From positions 124,001 through 188,000 of the forward strand of contig CAKZMM010000084.1 of NCBI GenBank assembly GCA_937128505.1: 64,000 nucleotides of DNA, read 5' to 3'. The translations under genes and the position numbers were made by a program. This document shows positions 9,967 through 20,204 of the stretch, one piece after another (the first letter of the stretch is position 1; each line of letters starts with the position of its first letter). Below the pieces are notes generated by a model. That model saw only the letters and a list, made by a program, of their open reading frames with translations, did no database searches and was not told the DNA's origin. The DNA is from an uncultured Thermogutta sp. (GTDB lineage Bacteria; Planctomycetota; Planctomycetia; Pirellulales; Thermoguttaceae).

Positions 9967-10044
9967 AGCTTCCCAGAGATAAATCGGGCTGATTCCAGCC
10001 TAATAGTCGCCTCTTGGAGTTGTCCGATAGTCGCTTCTTTCAGT

Positions 10045-10149
10045 CGTCTCAGGGGCTCTCACATTGCGGCTCGCGCCGAGTCGTACAAAAGACAATAGAC
10101 AAGCAACAATTCTTACAGTTATGGCGTCTCAGGGGTTTTCACGTTGCGG
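10045..10149 (+). repeat. 25-bp direct repeat, 80 bp apart
   Basis: CGTCTCAGGGG(C/T)TCTCAC-type sequence at 10045-10069 recurs at 10125-10149 with 22 of 25 positions identical. The two copies flank the dispersed element described at 10075. Confidence 0.75.
10075..10125 (+). repeat. Dispersed intergenic element, copy 1
   Basis: CGAGTCGTAC, AAAAGACAA and CAACAATTCTTACAGTTATGG occur here in this order. The same blocks in the same order, with small insertions and substitutions, occur at about 21637-21691. Each copy lies 100-150 bases downstream of a plus-strand stop codon. Confidence 0.65.
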
Positions 10150-10562
10150 GAGCCCTAAAGTGTTGCCAAAAAATTGGGGAATTTGACAGGTTTTGCGGGA
10201 ATCCACGCCAAATCTCGATGTGTGGATTCGTATTAAGTCGTGGTGACTTCTTTCCAAAAGTTATCGGATAAACCCGCTGCTTGACCGAAAGGCAAAAAGG
10301 CTGTCCCGAGTTGCTGCCGGGTGCATCCGATCAGCAGGTCCATAATTATGGAACGACCTATACGTTTTCGATAAGCCGGGTCGCATTTGAATCATCGAAA
10401 CCGCTTACGCCAAGATTCGCGTGCGAATGGGAAGATTCGCCTGCGATCGGGCAAAGTCTTCGTTTCCCTTTGAATGAGTCGCCCGCTGCTATTCGGATTG
10501 GTTAGCCAGCGTTTCGACAAGTCCACATTGAAACCCGGTAACCGTAGTATCCGCCATAAATT

Positions 10563-11867
10563 TTGATGACTTACGCGCGAAGCCACGAACATTTCACTCG
10601 AGCAAAGCATCTAATGCCGGGCGGAGTGAATAGTCCGGCTCGGGCCTTCGGAGCTGTCGGGGGTGAACCCGTTTTTATCGATAGGGGTGAAGGACCCTTT
10701 TTATACGACGTAGATGGCAACCGATATATCGATTATGTGCTTTCCTGGGGCCCGATGATCCTCGGACATGCCCATCCGGAGGTCGTCGCCGCCATAGTGC
10801 AGGTGGTTCGCAAGGGGACAAGTTTTGGGGCTCCCACAGTCGGAGAGAACTTGCTGGCCGAAAGGATCATCTCCGCGATTCCGTCGGTCGAAAAAATTCG
10901 GCTGGTCAACTCGGGCACGGAAGCCACGATGAGCGCGATTCGACTAGCCCGGGCTTACACCGGACGGGAGCTGATCGCGAAATTCTCCGGCAATTACCAC
11001 GGCCATGTGGATAGCCTGCTTGTGGCAGCCGGTAGTTCCGCTGCCACTCACGGCGTGCCCAGCTCTCCGGGGGTGCCCTCAGGCACCGTGCAGCACACCT
11101 TAGTGCTGCGATATAACGATGTAGACGGGCTTCAAACCACTTTCGAGACTTGGGGCCGGGAAATTGCCGCGGTAATTGTCGAACCCATAGCCGGCAATAT
11201 GGGGTGCGTTTGGGGCTCGGAAGAGTTCCATACAAAGTTGCGGGAGCTCACTTCACAGTACGGAGCACTCCTCATTTACGACGAGGTGATGACCGGGTTC
11301 CGCGTAGCGTGGTCCGGGGCGCAAGAGCTGCTGGGAATCAAGCCGGATCTGACGACCTTGGGAAAGATCATTGGTGGCGGACTTCCTGTCGGAGCTTACG
11401 GCGGTCGCCAAGAGATCATGGATCATGTGCTTCCCGAAGGAAAAGTCTTCCAAGCAGGCACACTGAGCGGAAACCCTGTGGCTACGGTAGCAGGGTGGAC
11501 AACGCTTCGGCTTCTGGAAGCCTCCAAGCCGTATCCCCAGCTCAAGGAGTCCACAGAGTTTTTAGCCCAGGGATTGCAACGCGTGGCTCAGGAGGCAGGC
11601 ATTGTTTGTCAGGTCAATTGGGCCCCAGGGATGCTCACGATTTTCTTCAGCAGGGACCGTGTGAACGATTGGGACACGGCAAGCCGCTGCGATACCCGAG
11701 CTTTTGCGCGGTTCTTCTGGGGAATGCTGCGACGTGGTGTTTATTTGCCATGCAGTCAGTTCGAGGCTATGTTTCTTTCCGTACTTCACACGCGTGAGCT
11801 TCTCGAACAGACGATAGCGGCTGCAAAAGAGGTTTTCACCGAAATAGCAAAGGAAGGATTCTCGTAA
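10563..11867 (+). CDS. hemL: Glutamate-1-semialdehyde 2,1-aminomutase
   Basis: PLP-dependent enzyme that converts glutamate-1-semialdehyde to 5-aminolevulinate, the first tetrapyrrole precursor in the C5 pathway. The 434-residue length fits. Motifs are HFTRAKHLMPGGVNSPARAF at the start, NSGTEATMSAIRLAR, the PLP lysine K268 in TTLGKIIGGGLPVGAYGG, and GTLSGNPVATVAG. The first codon can be TTG at 10563 or the immediately following ATG at 10566. No strong Shine-Dalgarno sequence is present. No other heme gene is near. Confidence 0.96.
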   Translation: MMTYARSHEHFTRAKHLMPGGVNSPARAFGAVGGEPVFIDRGEGPFLYDVDGNRYIDYVLSWGPMILGHAHPEVVAAIVQVVRKGTSFGAPTVGENLLAERIISAIPSVEKIRLVNSGTEATMSAIRLARAYTGRELIAKFSGNYHGHVDSLLVAAGSSAATHGVPSSPGVPSGTVQHTLVLRYNDVDGLQTTFETWGREIAAVIVEPIAGNMGCVWGSEEFHTKLRELTSQYGALLIYDEVMTGFRVAWSGAQELLGIKPDLTTLGKIIGGGLPVGAYGGRQEIMDHVLPEGKVFQAGTLSGNPVATVAGWTTLRLLEASKPYPQLKESTEFLAQGLQRVAQEAGIVCQVNWAPGMLTIFFSRDRVNDWDTASRCDTRAFARFFWGMLRRGVYLPCSQFEAMFLSVLHTRELLEQTIAAAKEVFTEIAKEGFS

Positions 11868-12535
11868 GTTCGATCGGCTTTGATGAATCTCAGGCATCCT
11901 CGTGTTCAACCCAATTTGTGCTTCGGTGTTTCGGCTAACTCCAAAAGTTCCTTATCTTGTAAGGTGTAAATGACCGCGAGTATCTCGCCCTTTAATGTAA
12001 TCGCGACTAGATATCTCGTGCTTCCGTACGCTTTTCGCACTTCAGTACACTGTTGCCAAAAAACGATCGATCGCCGCTCCCTAAGCGAAAACTCTTTTCA
12101 GGGCTCCGCTTCTTATTGACTCATCGGAGACCGGACCCTTAATGCGACGGGCAACTTTTTCTAGTCGGAACAGTGCGCGGATGATACAACCTGCGTCTCC
12201 CCGCCACGGGAATCCTATCAGAGATTCGTGATCGTCCTACCGCTGGTCCGCAATTTTTCTAAAGATTCGCTAAAGAATTCGAAAGACTAATTGGCGGAGC
12301 TTCACTCGAGCGGGCTCCACGACTTTTCAAGGAGCAAAGCCAAATCGAGCGAACGCCCCATGGCAAAATTGATCACAGCTCTAAAATCGACGGGTATCCG
12401 CACGCGGAAGCCTGCTAAGGAAATTCGTAAATAACTCCCGCAAAAATTCCTTTGGGGGCCCCTCGTGGCAACACCTCGCCGCGAAAAACCTCACTCGCAA
12501 CGCAGATTTCCATCTTCTTTCAAATATCCCATGCC
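11868..12535. other. Intergenic region between convergent genes
   Basis: About 670 bases between convergent hemL and the polyferredoxin gene. I see no gene, strong hairpin with T-run, or repeat worth naming. Confidence 0.5.
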
Positions 12536-14014
12536 TCAAGTGCGGCTAACGGGCCGGAGCGGATGCCCGGGTGCAACCACGATAGCTTTCGGTTTAGTAG
12601 GACAGGCGACTTGACAGGCCCCGCATCCGGGGCAGCGTCGCGGGTCTATCACCGGAATAGTGGTGTAAGTTTCCTCGGAGAATTCGTACCGAATCGCACT
12701 GTAGGGGCAAGCCCGTACACACGCCCAGCATTCTGCCTCTTCGCCCAGCAAACAAACCCCCATGTCAACTTGGGGAAAACCGATGATTGCCTGGACTTTT
12801 TCCGCCGGTTTGACACGTCCAATAGCTCGGGAGGGACACACCTCGGTGCACCGAGTGCAACCCTCCCGGCAGTAGCCCTCCTCGAAGTGTACCACTGGCG
12901 TAAACCAACCTAACCAACCGGACTCCAATGGCTGCGGAAAAAGAATAGATTCCGGACAGCTTTCAACACACTGCCCACACCGGACGCACAAACCGGTAAA
13001 AACTGACTCTTCGACGGCCCCAGGGGGTCTCAACAATCGCGGCTTACTTGAGGTTGTGTGACATACCGCGAACCAACCGAGAATAGCTCCGCCTGCCGAC
13101 GCAATTGCCACGCGGCGGCTCGACCGCAAGACGCTTTCGTCCTCCGAGTCTTGCTTCGAGTCGATTCTGCGCGGAGTTTTCTCGATCTGACCGGCGACCA
13201 TCCCCGCCGATCGCGCCGCCTGCTCTTTCGCCTGCTCCCTCGTGCCGCTGCTCCGGCACTCCAGATGCCCGATGCTGTAAAGTGTTTCCTGAAATCCTCC
13301 CAACGGACAAAGTCGAGTACACCAAAGGCCGGGAAAAACGACGGTGATGAGAATAATTGAAAGCGGAAGCAGTCCGTAAACAACCGTATTGGCAGGATTC
13401 AGGCGTACGGCCTGAACGCCAGCCGCAAACAAAGCTAAGGGATCCAGCCATAACATCAACGGATAGCCCAGCAGTGCTCCTGCTAAGGTCGCAAGCGCGA
13501 TCCCCCAACCTATTTTCGGAAATGGAACCCCTTTCAGCCCAAGCCTTTTTCCGAACGAACCCGCCCAGTCGAGGCACTGTCCCGTGGGGCAGATCCACCG
13601 GCAGAAAAACCGTCGACGTAAGGTAGCAGCAAGCCCCAGGGTTAACGCCGCCCACGCACTCTCTAAGACGACACTTCCGGCTAAAAAGCTCGAGAGGCTC
13701 ACCCAGGGGCTGAGGCCGACTGCTAATCGCTTCAATTCATAGAAGGTTCCTACCCAGCCCAAAATTAATGCGAAGCCCGCCACCGAAAGAATTCGGCAAA
13801 ATCGCTGAAGGAGATTTCGCTCCCGTATCGGCTCTGATCGATTCCCGTCGCTTGCAATTTGGCTAACCGCGTTAGTCGGTAGGGTATTCGGGGAGGAGTA
13901 TCCGGCCTCCGGCTCCGGGTAACTGGAGGAGTTCAACATCTGCTGTGAAGTCATTTCAATCGAGGGAGTTCTCAACGAGATTCTTGATCCTTCATGAGAT
14001 TCTTGATCCTTCAT
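12536..14014 (-). CDS. NapH-NapG-type membrane polyferredoxin fusion
   Basis: An iron-sulfur membrane protein expected to pass electrons between the quinone pool and a partner. Residues about 70-250 form a NapH/CcoG-like membrane part with about five hydrophobic helices and two cysteine clusters (FCRWICPTGQC, C138-C147; WCTRLCPLGG, C232-C236). Around residue 300 a twin-arginine-like RRVAIASAGGAILGW follows. NapG-like sequence comes next: LLRPPGAVEE, then four ferredoxin-type clusters starting near C343, C382, C421 and C461. In most bacteria NapH and NapG are separate proteins, so this reads as a fusion. No nitrate reductase gene is in the window, so the partner is unknown. The first 20 codons are built from a 19-bp duplication, and ATG codons at residues 21 and 26 are alternative starts. 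Confidence 0.8.
   Translation of the reverse strand: MKDQESHEGSRISLRTPSIEMTSQQMLNSSSYPEPEAGYSSPNTLPTNAVSQIASDGNRSEPIRERNLLQRFCRILSVAGFALILGWVGTFYELKRLAVGLSPWVSLSSFLAGSVVLESAWAALTLGLAATLRRRFFCRWICPTGQCLDWAGSFGKRLGLKGVPFPKIGWGIALATLAGALLGYPLMLWLDPLALFAAGVQAVRLNPANTVVYGLLPLSIILITVVFPGLWCTRLCPLGGFQETLYSIGHLECRSSGTREQAKEQAARSAGMVAGQIEKTPRRIDSKQDSEDESVLRSSRRVAIASAGGAILGWFAVCHTTSSKPRLLRPPGAVEESVFTGLCVRCGQCVESCPESILFPQPLESGWLGWFTPVVHFEEGYCREGCTRCTEVCPSRAIGRVKPAEKVQAIIGFPQVDMGVCLLGEEAECWACVRACPYSAIRYEFSEETYTTIPVIDPRRCPGCGACQVACPTKPKAIVVAPGHPLRPVSRT
13977..14014 (-). repeat. Perfect 19-bp tandem duplication covering a start codon
   Basis: GAGATTCTTGATCCTTCAT occurs at 13977-13995 and 13996-14014 without mismatch. 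Read on the minus strand, each copy begins with ATGAAGGATC. Since 19 is not a multiple of three, the second ATG (13995) is out of frame with the first and meets a stop after seven codons. Confidence 0.9.
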
Positions 14015-14186
14015 GGGTAAATAAACTGCGAAACCTTACTACCAAACGACACAATCATCCCCCTCAAGCCGATAAGATCCTCGCTTGGAGGGAACAAAAT
14101 ATCGGGCCATGAAACCACAAAAGCTCAAGCCCGCGAAAAACGAGGCTTCTTCCTGATCGATTCTCCGAGATGGCTTTCCTATTCGA

Positions 14187-15584
14187 TCAACCCAAATAGG
14201 CCCCTTGCTCACGAAGAATTCTCTGAACTTTTTTCACGTCAACATCGCGCGGTCGACAACCATCCTGAACCGCGACGGCCGCAGCCACGCCGGCGGCATG
14301 TCCCGTGACAAAACAATTGGGAATGAGCCGCACAAGGTCAGCCATTCGCATCTCTGCAGCGATACAACGGCCAGCCGCCAGGAGATTGTCGAGCTTTTCC
14401 GGGACAAGGGAACCGTACGGAATCGGCCATTCGCGAGCGGTGCCGCCCCCGTATCCGACCACATCCGGAAGTTGGACTCCGGCCTCCATGTCCGACCAAC
14501 GCACCATGCTCACACCGAGCAAAACCCGCGTGATTCTGACTCCCAGTTGTGGTGCGGTTTCCACCAGGTACAACCTCTCGAATCCCGGCTGAGACCGCAC
14601 CTGCTGCAAATGACGCCAAATAAACTTCCGATGATTCAATTCCATCCGCGTCAAAGTTTCGAGATCCAGGCCATCGGCCTCAGGACCTCGCATATTGACC
14701 CAGTGTACCCCGGTAACCGGAGTCGGTCGTCCCAATCGGCGCATGATCTCCTTGACCTTTGCGGCAGCCTCCGGCGGAGGCTCAATTCGATCCAGATTCC
14801 CTACCCGCGAGACCAAGCCGATGTTATGGCTCCGATGCTCGAACTCCGCGCCGGCCGTGGCGAAAATGTCGCCGTCGCCCGTGGCGTCAACGACCACCTT
14901 GGCGAGCACCGCGTGCCGACCGGCCTTGCTTTCAAAGACGACCCCCAAAACCTCGTTATCCCGCACGATAGCGTCCACACCCCAACAATGGAGGAAGACC
15001 TTGAGTTCGGCCTCCTCGACCATTTCGACCATCAGATACTTGGCGGCTTCTGCATCGACAGTGGGGTCCACTCCGGGCCGGCGATCGATGATCCCTCCGT
15101 CGAGCTTTTCCAATCGCTGCATGATCTCTTCGCCGATCCCTTGGCACACTTGCTTTCCGCCTTTGACGATATGCCCCGTAATCAGCACGACTAATCCGCC
15201 CGTCCACAGCCCGCCGAAATGCCCATAACGCTCCACCAACGTGACTTCCGCGCCGGTGCGTCGAGCAGCAATCGCGGCAACCACACCGGCCGATCCGCCC
15301 CCGACTACAAGCACATCCGTTTGATGCAAAATAGGAATCTCACGTTGGGGCTGGATAACCTTACCCCGAACCAACGTGGGATTGGCCCGATGCGGCATAC
15401 TCGTGCGGGGAGAAATCGTGTGACTTTGAAATCCGCTACCTTCCGCCGACCCAGACCCCGCAGGCTGGTTAACCGCCGTCTGTGCCCCCATGCCGCCAGT
15501 GACGCCCGCACCCCACCCGACGGCTGCCACCGAGGAAATGCCTAGTCTCCGGAGCAAATCACGACGGTTCATCGAATCGCTCAT
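14187..15584 (-). CDS. FAD-dependent oxidoreductase with Tat-like signal
   Basis: A 465-residue flavoprotein of the FAD-dependent oxidoreductase family common in planctomycetes. The N-terminus MNRRDLLRRLGISSVAAVGWG is a twin-arginine type signal. The FAD-binding dinucleotide fold begins at VLVVGGGSAGVVAAIAA (glycines near residues 95-100), continues with ERYGHFGGLWTGGLV, and a later VVDATGDGD completes the family pattern. The C-terminal segment LAAGRCIAAEMRMADL fits the same fold. I chose the ATG at 15584, preceded by AAAGGTG eight bases upstream, rather than an upstream in-frame ATG at 15656 that would add 24 unrelated residues. The substrate is unknown. It lies 172 bases upstream of the polyferredoxin gene on the same strand, so an electron-transfer link is possible but unproven. 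Confidence 0.85.
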   Translation of the reverse strand: MSDSMNRRDLLRRLGISSVAAVGWGAGVTGGMGAQTAVNQPAGSGSAEGSGFQSHTISPRTSMPHRANPTLVRGKVIQPQREIPILHQTDVLVVGGGSAGVVAAIAARRTGAEVTLVERYGHFGGLWTGGLVVLITGHIVKGGKQVCQGIGEEIMQRLEKLDGGIIDRRPGVDPTVDAEAAKYLMVEMVEEAELKVFLHCWGVDAIVRDNEVLGVVFESKAGRHAVLAKVVVDATGDGDIFATAGAEFEHRSHNIGLVSRVGNLDRIEPPPEAAAKVKEIMRRLGRPTPVTGVHWVNMRGPEADGLDLETLTRMELNHRKFIWRHLQQVRSQPGFERLYLVETAPQLGVRITRVLLGVSMVRWSDMEAGVQLPDVVGYGGGTAREWPIPYGSLVPEKLDNLLAAGRCIAAEMRMADLVRLIPNCFVTGHAAGVAAAVAVQDGCRPRDVDVKKVQRILREQGAYLG

Positions 15585-15792
15585 GCTGCACACCTTTCTG
15601 AGCTTCGGACGGTACCTCGGAACGGAAAATTGGTATGCGAAGAACCAAGAGACCACCGAAGAAAATCGAAAGTTATTTCAGTTTTTGTGTCGCTGCATGC
15701 TTCCCGAAACCAATTGTCGTTCCGGAAAAGCTGGTTGAATCAATCACGGACAATCCAAGCGGAAACGAATAAGCGGCCCGGCAAGCCCTTCG

Positions 15793-16767
15793 TTAATAGT
15801 TCGGGGTGGGAGGTCGGTATTGGCTTAAGTCGATAGATCGGAACCACTCGATGGTCTTTTGAAGCCCCTCTCGCAGGGATGTGGTGGGCGACCAGCGAAG
15901 CTTTTCCCGGGCTAAGGTGATATCCGGGCATCGCTGCGTAGGATCATCGGCGGGAAGCGGTTTGAAGGCGATTGGGGAGCTAGTACCGGTAAGATTGATC
16001 ACCAAATCGGCAAGCTCCCGGATCGTAAACTCTTCTGGATTCCCCAGGTTGACCGGCCCAATGACGCCAGATTCATTCTCCATTAAACGAATCAATCCCT
16101 CGACCAAATCATCCCGGTAACAGAACGACCGCGTTTGACAGCCGTCGCCGAAGATGGTCAACGGCTCGCCCACAAGCGCTTGGCGAATAAAATTGGAGAT
16201 GACTCGGCCATCGAACGGATGCATGCGTGGTCCGTAGGTATTGAAGATTCTCGCAATCCGAATATCCACGCCGTTCATTCGGTGGTAATCCATGAAGAGG
16301 GTCTCTGCGGCCCGTTTCCCCTCGTCATAGCAGGCCCTCGGCCCTATGGCGTTGACCGCGCCCCGATACCATTCCGGCTGGGGATGAACCTCCGGGTCTC
16401 CGTACACCTCGCTCGTCGAAGCTTGGAGGACCCTAGCACGACACCGCTTGGCCATCCCCAAAACGTGAATGGCTCCTAGGACCGAAGTCTTCATCGTCTT
16501 AATTGGGTTGTACTGATAGTGCCCGGGTGCGGCGGGGCAAGCTAAGTTGTAGATTTCGTCCACCTCGAGGTAAATCGGCAAGGTTATGTCGTGCCGAATG
16601 AGCTCAAAATTCGGACGATCAAGCAGATGCTCCACGTTGGATTTCTGACTCGTGAAAAAGTTGTCTAGGCAGATGACATCGTGCCCAAGATCAACCAGTC
16701 GTTCACACAAATGGGAGCCGAGAAATCCCGCCCCTCCCGTTACCAGAATTCGCTTGATCCTAGCCAT
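15793..16767 (-). CDS. UDP-glucuronate decarboxylase (UDP-xylose synthase) family
   Basis: An extended short-chain dehydrogenase that most likely converts UDP-glucuronate to UDP-xylose using bound NAD+, supplying nucleotide sugars for envelope polysaccharides. The 324-residue protein has the NAD motif GGAGFLGSH (residues 11-19). The catalytic region STSEVYGDP has the extra Glu (E120) typical of decarboxylases rather than epimerases, and the Tyr/Lys pair is Y147/K151 in [18 protein letters not shown] and the dimer motif [11 protein letters not shown] also match UXS enzymes. No glycosyltransferase adjoins it. A different nucleotide-sugar dehydratase is less likely. Confidence 0.9.
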   Translation of the reverse strand: MARIKRILVTGGAGFLGSHLCERLVDLGHDVICLDNFFTSQKSNVEHLLDRPNFELIRHDITLPIYLEVDEIYNLACPAAPGHYQYNPIKTMKTSVLGAIHVLGMAKRCRARVLQASTSEVYGDPEVHPQPEWYRGAVNAIGPRACYDEGKRAAETLFMDYHRMNGVDIRIARIFNTYGPRMHPFDGRVISNFIRQALVGEPLTIFGDGCQTRSFCYRDDLVEGLIRLMENESGVIGPVNLGNPEEFTIRELADLVINLTGTSSPIAFKPLPADDPTQRCPDITLAREKLRWSPTTSLREGLQKTIEWFRSIDLSQYRPPTPNY

Positions 16768-17434
16768 GAGTATTTGCGCGAGACCAAAGCAGGTAGATTT
16801 CCGAATGTTTCACGAGCTTTTCCATCGCACCGACTGCTAAACAGCTTCGAGGACTCAGAAGCCGCTTAGTGAGCAAGAACTTGTGCGGAGTCGCTGAACA
16901 TGATGCATCGTCATTCAAGACCATGCATCGCGAAAATTAAAAGAGGTTAACAACCGATTGTCCACCGGAACCACTTCTTAAACCAAGGTTCTATCAAACT
17001 CGACGCCTTTGCGTAAAGCTCTTGATCATTTCGTCCTCCCGGGGCGAATCGTCCGCCGCCCACCTACCTTGTTATGCCTCCTTTTTCGCGGATCACTAAA
17101 AGCTTTTGGGATTGCCCAACTGTAGCGTACCTTCTAACGCACTGTAATGCTGCCTCCTCATACGCTCAAATAGCCTGCGACTTATGACTGCTCGCATTTT
17201 CTGCCCTAGCCATGCTCTACATTCTTTGCCGGACGGATGCTTACCGATCCGCGAACCTCAAGCGAAAACCAAGATGACCCCCTAGCCTCACCCCCCTGCA
17301 AAGCCCTCGATAAAAAACAGAAAATGCTCTAACCGGAAAACTGAGAAAATTATGTTGGAGATGACTTCCTCGCGTGGCCTTTGGCGCCACACTTTGCTCC
17401 GCACCCTGCGAGAGGTGAACCGCACCCGGACGTG
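16768..17434. other. Intergenic region
   Basis: About 670 bases upstream of the UDP-sugar gene and downstream of the NRDE gene. I see no gene, repeat or clear terminator. Confidence 0.5.
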
Positions 17435-18229
17435 CTAGCGCTCGGCGAGCTTCTCGCCGGATCTTTCCACCGCTTTTTCAGAAGATTTGTCGGCTGATAG
17501 GACTTGGCGCAAAAGTGCGGAGTAATCCTCGTACGGAACGTCGCTGGGGGGACCAGGGGCATACTGATAAACGGCATTCTGCGTCCTGTCCGGGATGGCC
17601 ATTAGAGTGGAAGAGACCGTTCCGTAATCTTTTCCCACAATCACCAATCCTCGACGCCCTTCAGAGTTTGCCTTTCTGGAAAAAGTTCGGCTGGCGACAG
17701 CAAGAAAAGCCACGGCCGAATCGAGCCGCTGAAGAGTCAACATCCGGCGAGCAAATTCTTGCCGAGGATCGCTCCAATCGTCCACGTTGGAACTTGTCAA
17801 AAGGTGTAACCCCGGGGAAATCGGAACAACCTCTAGCTGCTCACCAGCATGGATTACCGCCGCGTAATTTTTGTCAGCACACAATAAATTGACGCCAGCA
17901 TAATTACCGGTTTTCAGCTCCCGCAACGCTGATTCGACAGCTTCCTGAGCGCAGTAGTAGCCCAGTAAATCGCGGCACAAGAGTCCCCGCGAACGCGGCT
18001 GCGGAGGCACATGAAGCTTGGGCCGGTTGACCACCGCCACCACCAACCCATACTGATTGACGCCAAGCCAGGTTCCACCGGCCTTGCGATCCACCCCGCA
18101 AAGGATCTTTGGTCTGCCCGGCTGAATGCGTGGCGGATGTGCGGCCCGATTGTAAAACTCGTCTCGGTTATGAACGAGCAAGATCGGCGCGTCGTTCGCC
18201 GCCTGATATTGTAGCGCTAAAATGCACAT
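17435..18229 (-). CDS. NRDE family protein (TANGO2-like)
   Basis: A 264-residue protein of the NRDE family, named for the conserved Asn-Arg-Asp-Glu seen here at residues 21-24 (HNRDEFYNR). The N-terminal MCILALQYQ with Cys2, and GGTWLGVNQYGLVVAVVNR, are further hallmarks. The family spans bacteria to human TANGO2. The biochemical role is not firmly established, and the exposed N-terminal Cys suggests an Ntn-hydrolase-like fold. The start is fixed by the family N-terminus. It stands alone, with a very long non-coding region upstream. Confidence 0.88.
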   Translation of the reverse strand: MCILALQYQAANDAPILLVHNRDEFYNRAAHPPRIQPGRPKILCGVDRKAGGTWLGVNQYGLVVAVVNRPKLHVPPQPRSRGLLCRDLLGYYCAQEAVESALRELKTGNYAGVNLLCADKNYAAVIHAGEQLEVVPISPGLHLLTSSNVDDWSDPRQEFARRMLTLQRLDSAVAFLAVASRTFSRKANSEGRRGLVIVGKDYGTVSSTLMAIPDRTQNAVYQYAPGPPSDVPYEDYSALLRQVLSADKSSEKAVERSGEKLAER

Positions 18230-19747
18230 TTACTTGAGCGAAGCTATCGTGACGAAGCCAAAAACCGATCTCTTACCTGCCGAGCCGCGGAAGAAACCGT
18301 CTTCCGGAAACTGAGAACCCCAAAACCGCATTTCGGCCCGCGATAACCTCCGCTCCTCCCCCAACTTCGCCGAGATTAATCCCCGAAATAGTGCGCAAAA
18401 ACATGCTTTAGTCGGTTAAACGCATCTCAAATCGGTCGACTGGACCGCCACGACTTTGAGCACCAATCTTGAATCCTGATAATACACTAAAGCGATAAAC
18501 ACACTGACCAAATATGGCGATTGGTATAAAATTCTTTACTAAAGGCTACTTACGCGATCGAAATCCTTTAGAACCTCCTTCTAACTTCTTAAACTCGGAA
18601 TTTTTTGAACAAGGCCAATTTGTTAGCATTTTAATCAAGCAACTGTATGAAAATTTGCCTGGCTAAACTAATTTGGGACCTTCCCACTGCTCGCAAGACA
18701 CTCGGAGGTTCACGTGCGACATATCACTTCGGAGAAAGATTTCGACAACAGAGCTACTCTACACCACTTTTTCCCCTCATACAACCCCCCTAAAGGGTTA
18801 TATCCTCGACTGAAATCACAACAACTTTACGAACTTGCGCGAGACTCGCGCGGCGGTGCTTGACTCCGAGGTTTGAGTCTCACGCGGCCACACCCTACTC
18901 CGGTTGTTAAACAATACAGGTAAATAGCTCGACAATTCCCTGCCGATTGACCAACGAAACCCTCTAAAAGCAAAGGGGAGTTCTTTCCTCAACCTACTCG
19001 AGTTGCAGCAAAGATGACCGGAGGATAGCGGACGTTTCGCCCCCAGGATATCATCAATCAAAGATACCCGAGTGCTCGGCGCCGGCTGCTTACAACCCTC
19101 GAATCTTCGGACGACCGCGGGAAAGGGAATCGGAATTTACCCTTCCCCCTTGCCCCCGAGGAACCGACTGCATTTGTAAGCCTGTGGCGGATTGCGTCGA
19201 GTAGTTAACGCTCGTTAAACTATCAAACACATCAAACTTCCGGGCGACTACCGCAAAAGCTTGGCATTGCCTGGTGTGGTGAGAATGTGGTCCTTTTTTG
19301 GGCCGCATCGGACTGAAAGTACTTCGGGAAGCTTGGGCATTAAAAAAAGTTGGAACTGCCGTAATCTTCGGGATAAGGCCCGGAAGCGGGCCGGCGATTA
19401 CACTCTAAAACCCTGAGTTCATTACAAGACCACCCGCCTCAAGCATCGCACAGCATCGTACCCAAGGGAGCGATACTGAGCACCGACGGAAAAAAGCCGG
19501 CATGTAGAAAGATCAGATCACTCGACTTCGCTAATATCAAACTTTAAACTCGTAACATCAAACTTAGGACGAGCTCCGAACTTGGGGAGCACGATTTGCA
19601 AAAGACATCTTCGAGCTTGGCAGGAACTGACTGCATAACGGGAAACCGCCTTCGAATTACGAATTGTCCTACTTATCGTGGGCAACTCACGTTTCTTTAT
19701 CTGTCAAACTACCCTCAATTTAGGTTCAATCAATCTAGGGTAACGGT
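18230..19747. other. 1.5-kb gene-free stretch
   Basis: The longest gap in the window, visibly more AT-rich than the coding parts. Open frames here are short and lack ribosome binding sites or recognisable sequence. One 21-bp imperfect tandem duplication is present (19532-19573). It lies between divergent genes, so it must contain their promoters, but this does not account for its length. Confidence 0.55.
19532..19573. repeat. 21-bp imperfect tandem duplication
   Basis: TAATATCAAACTT... at 19532-19552 is followed by TAACATCAAACTT... at 19553-19573, about 15 of 21 positions identical. Confidence 0.55.
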
Positions 19748-20074
19748 ATGAGCGAATCTTCATCGCCAAGTAATAGCCAATCTAACCGCCTTACCCGATC
19801 GGCCGAATCAAAAACCGCGCGATCGACGACGGTCACCGCAGCAAGAAGGTCGCAAGCGAAATCCGTATCACGCACCAAGCCCTTGGACAGGAAAAAACAG
19901 AAGCCTCAGATGCGTTTGAAGGTGTTTTGGGTGATCTTTACCGATACTTTCACGCCGGCTGCCGTCTTTGCTTATAAAGATCGCTTGAAGGCAGAGCAAA
20001 AAGCAACAGAGCTAACCGCTGCAACCGGCACAACCCATTTCGTACAAATTGTGAAGCGTGTGGTGCCGGAGTGA
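19748..20074 (+). CDS. Small basic conserved-looking protein of unknown function
   Basis: A 108-residue protein with two parts. Residues 1-55 are a serine/threonine/lysine/arginine-rich, probably disordered tail. Residues 56-108 look like a compact alpha/beta domain (LKVFWVIFTDTFTPAAVFAY followed by a helix and a closing strand HFVQIVKRVV). An AGGG about eight bases before the ATG and a protein-like C-terminal half support a real gene. I do not recognise the family. The basic tail could bind nucleic acid, but that is a guess. Confidence 0.65.
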   Translation: MSESSSPSNSQSNRLTRSAESKTARSTTVTAARRSQAKSVSRTKPLDRKKQKPQMRLKVFWVIFTDTFTPAAVFAYKDRLKAEQKATELTAATGTTHFVQIVKRVVPE

Positions 20075-20204
20075 GCCGTAGGATCTTGCTGCGTTTTTTC
20101 CACCCGAGTTTCTTCTTCTCTAGCCCCGTTTGGTTACACGGGAAAATCAGTCGGCTGGAGGGAAAATCGGGGGCAGATAGCCTTGTATCTTGGGACGACT
20201 GACA

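Larger units (their letters stand above)
9967..10562. other. Intergenic region with direct repeats and a dispersed element
   Basis: No gene is supported. It contains a 25-bp direct repeat spaced by 80 bp (10045-10069 and 10125-10149) and one copy of a dispersed element of about 50 bp (10075-10125), listed separately. Confidence 0.6.
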
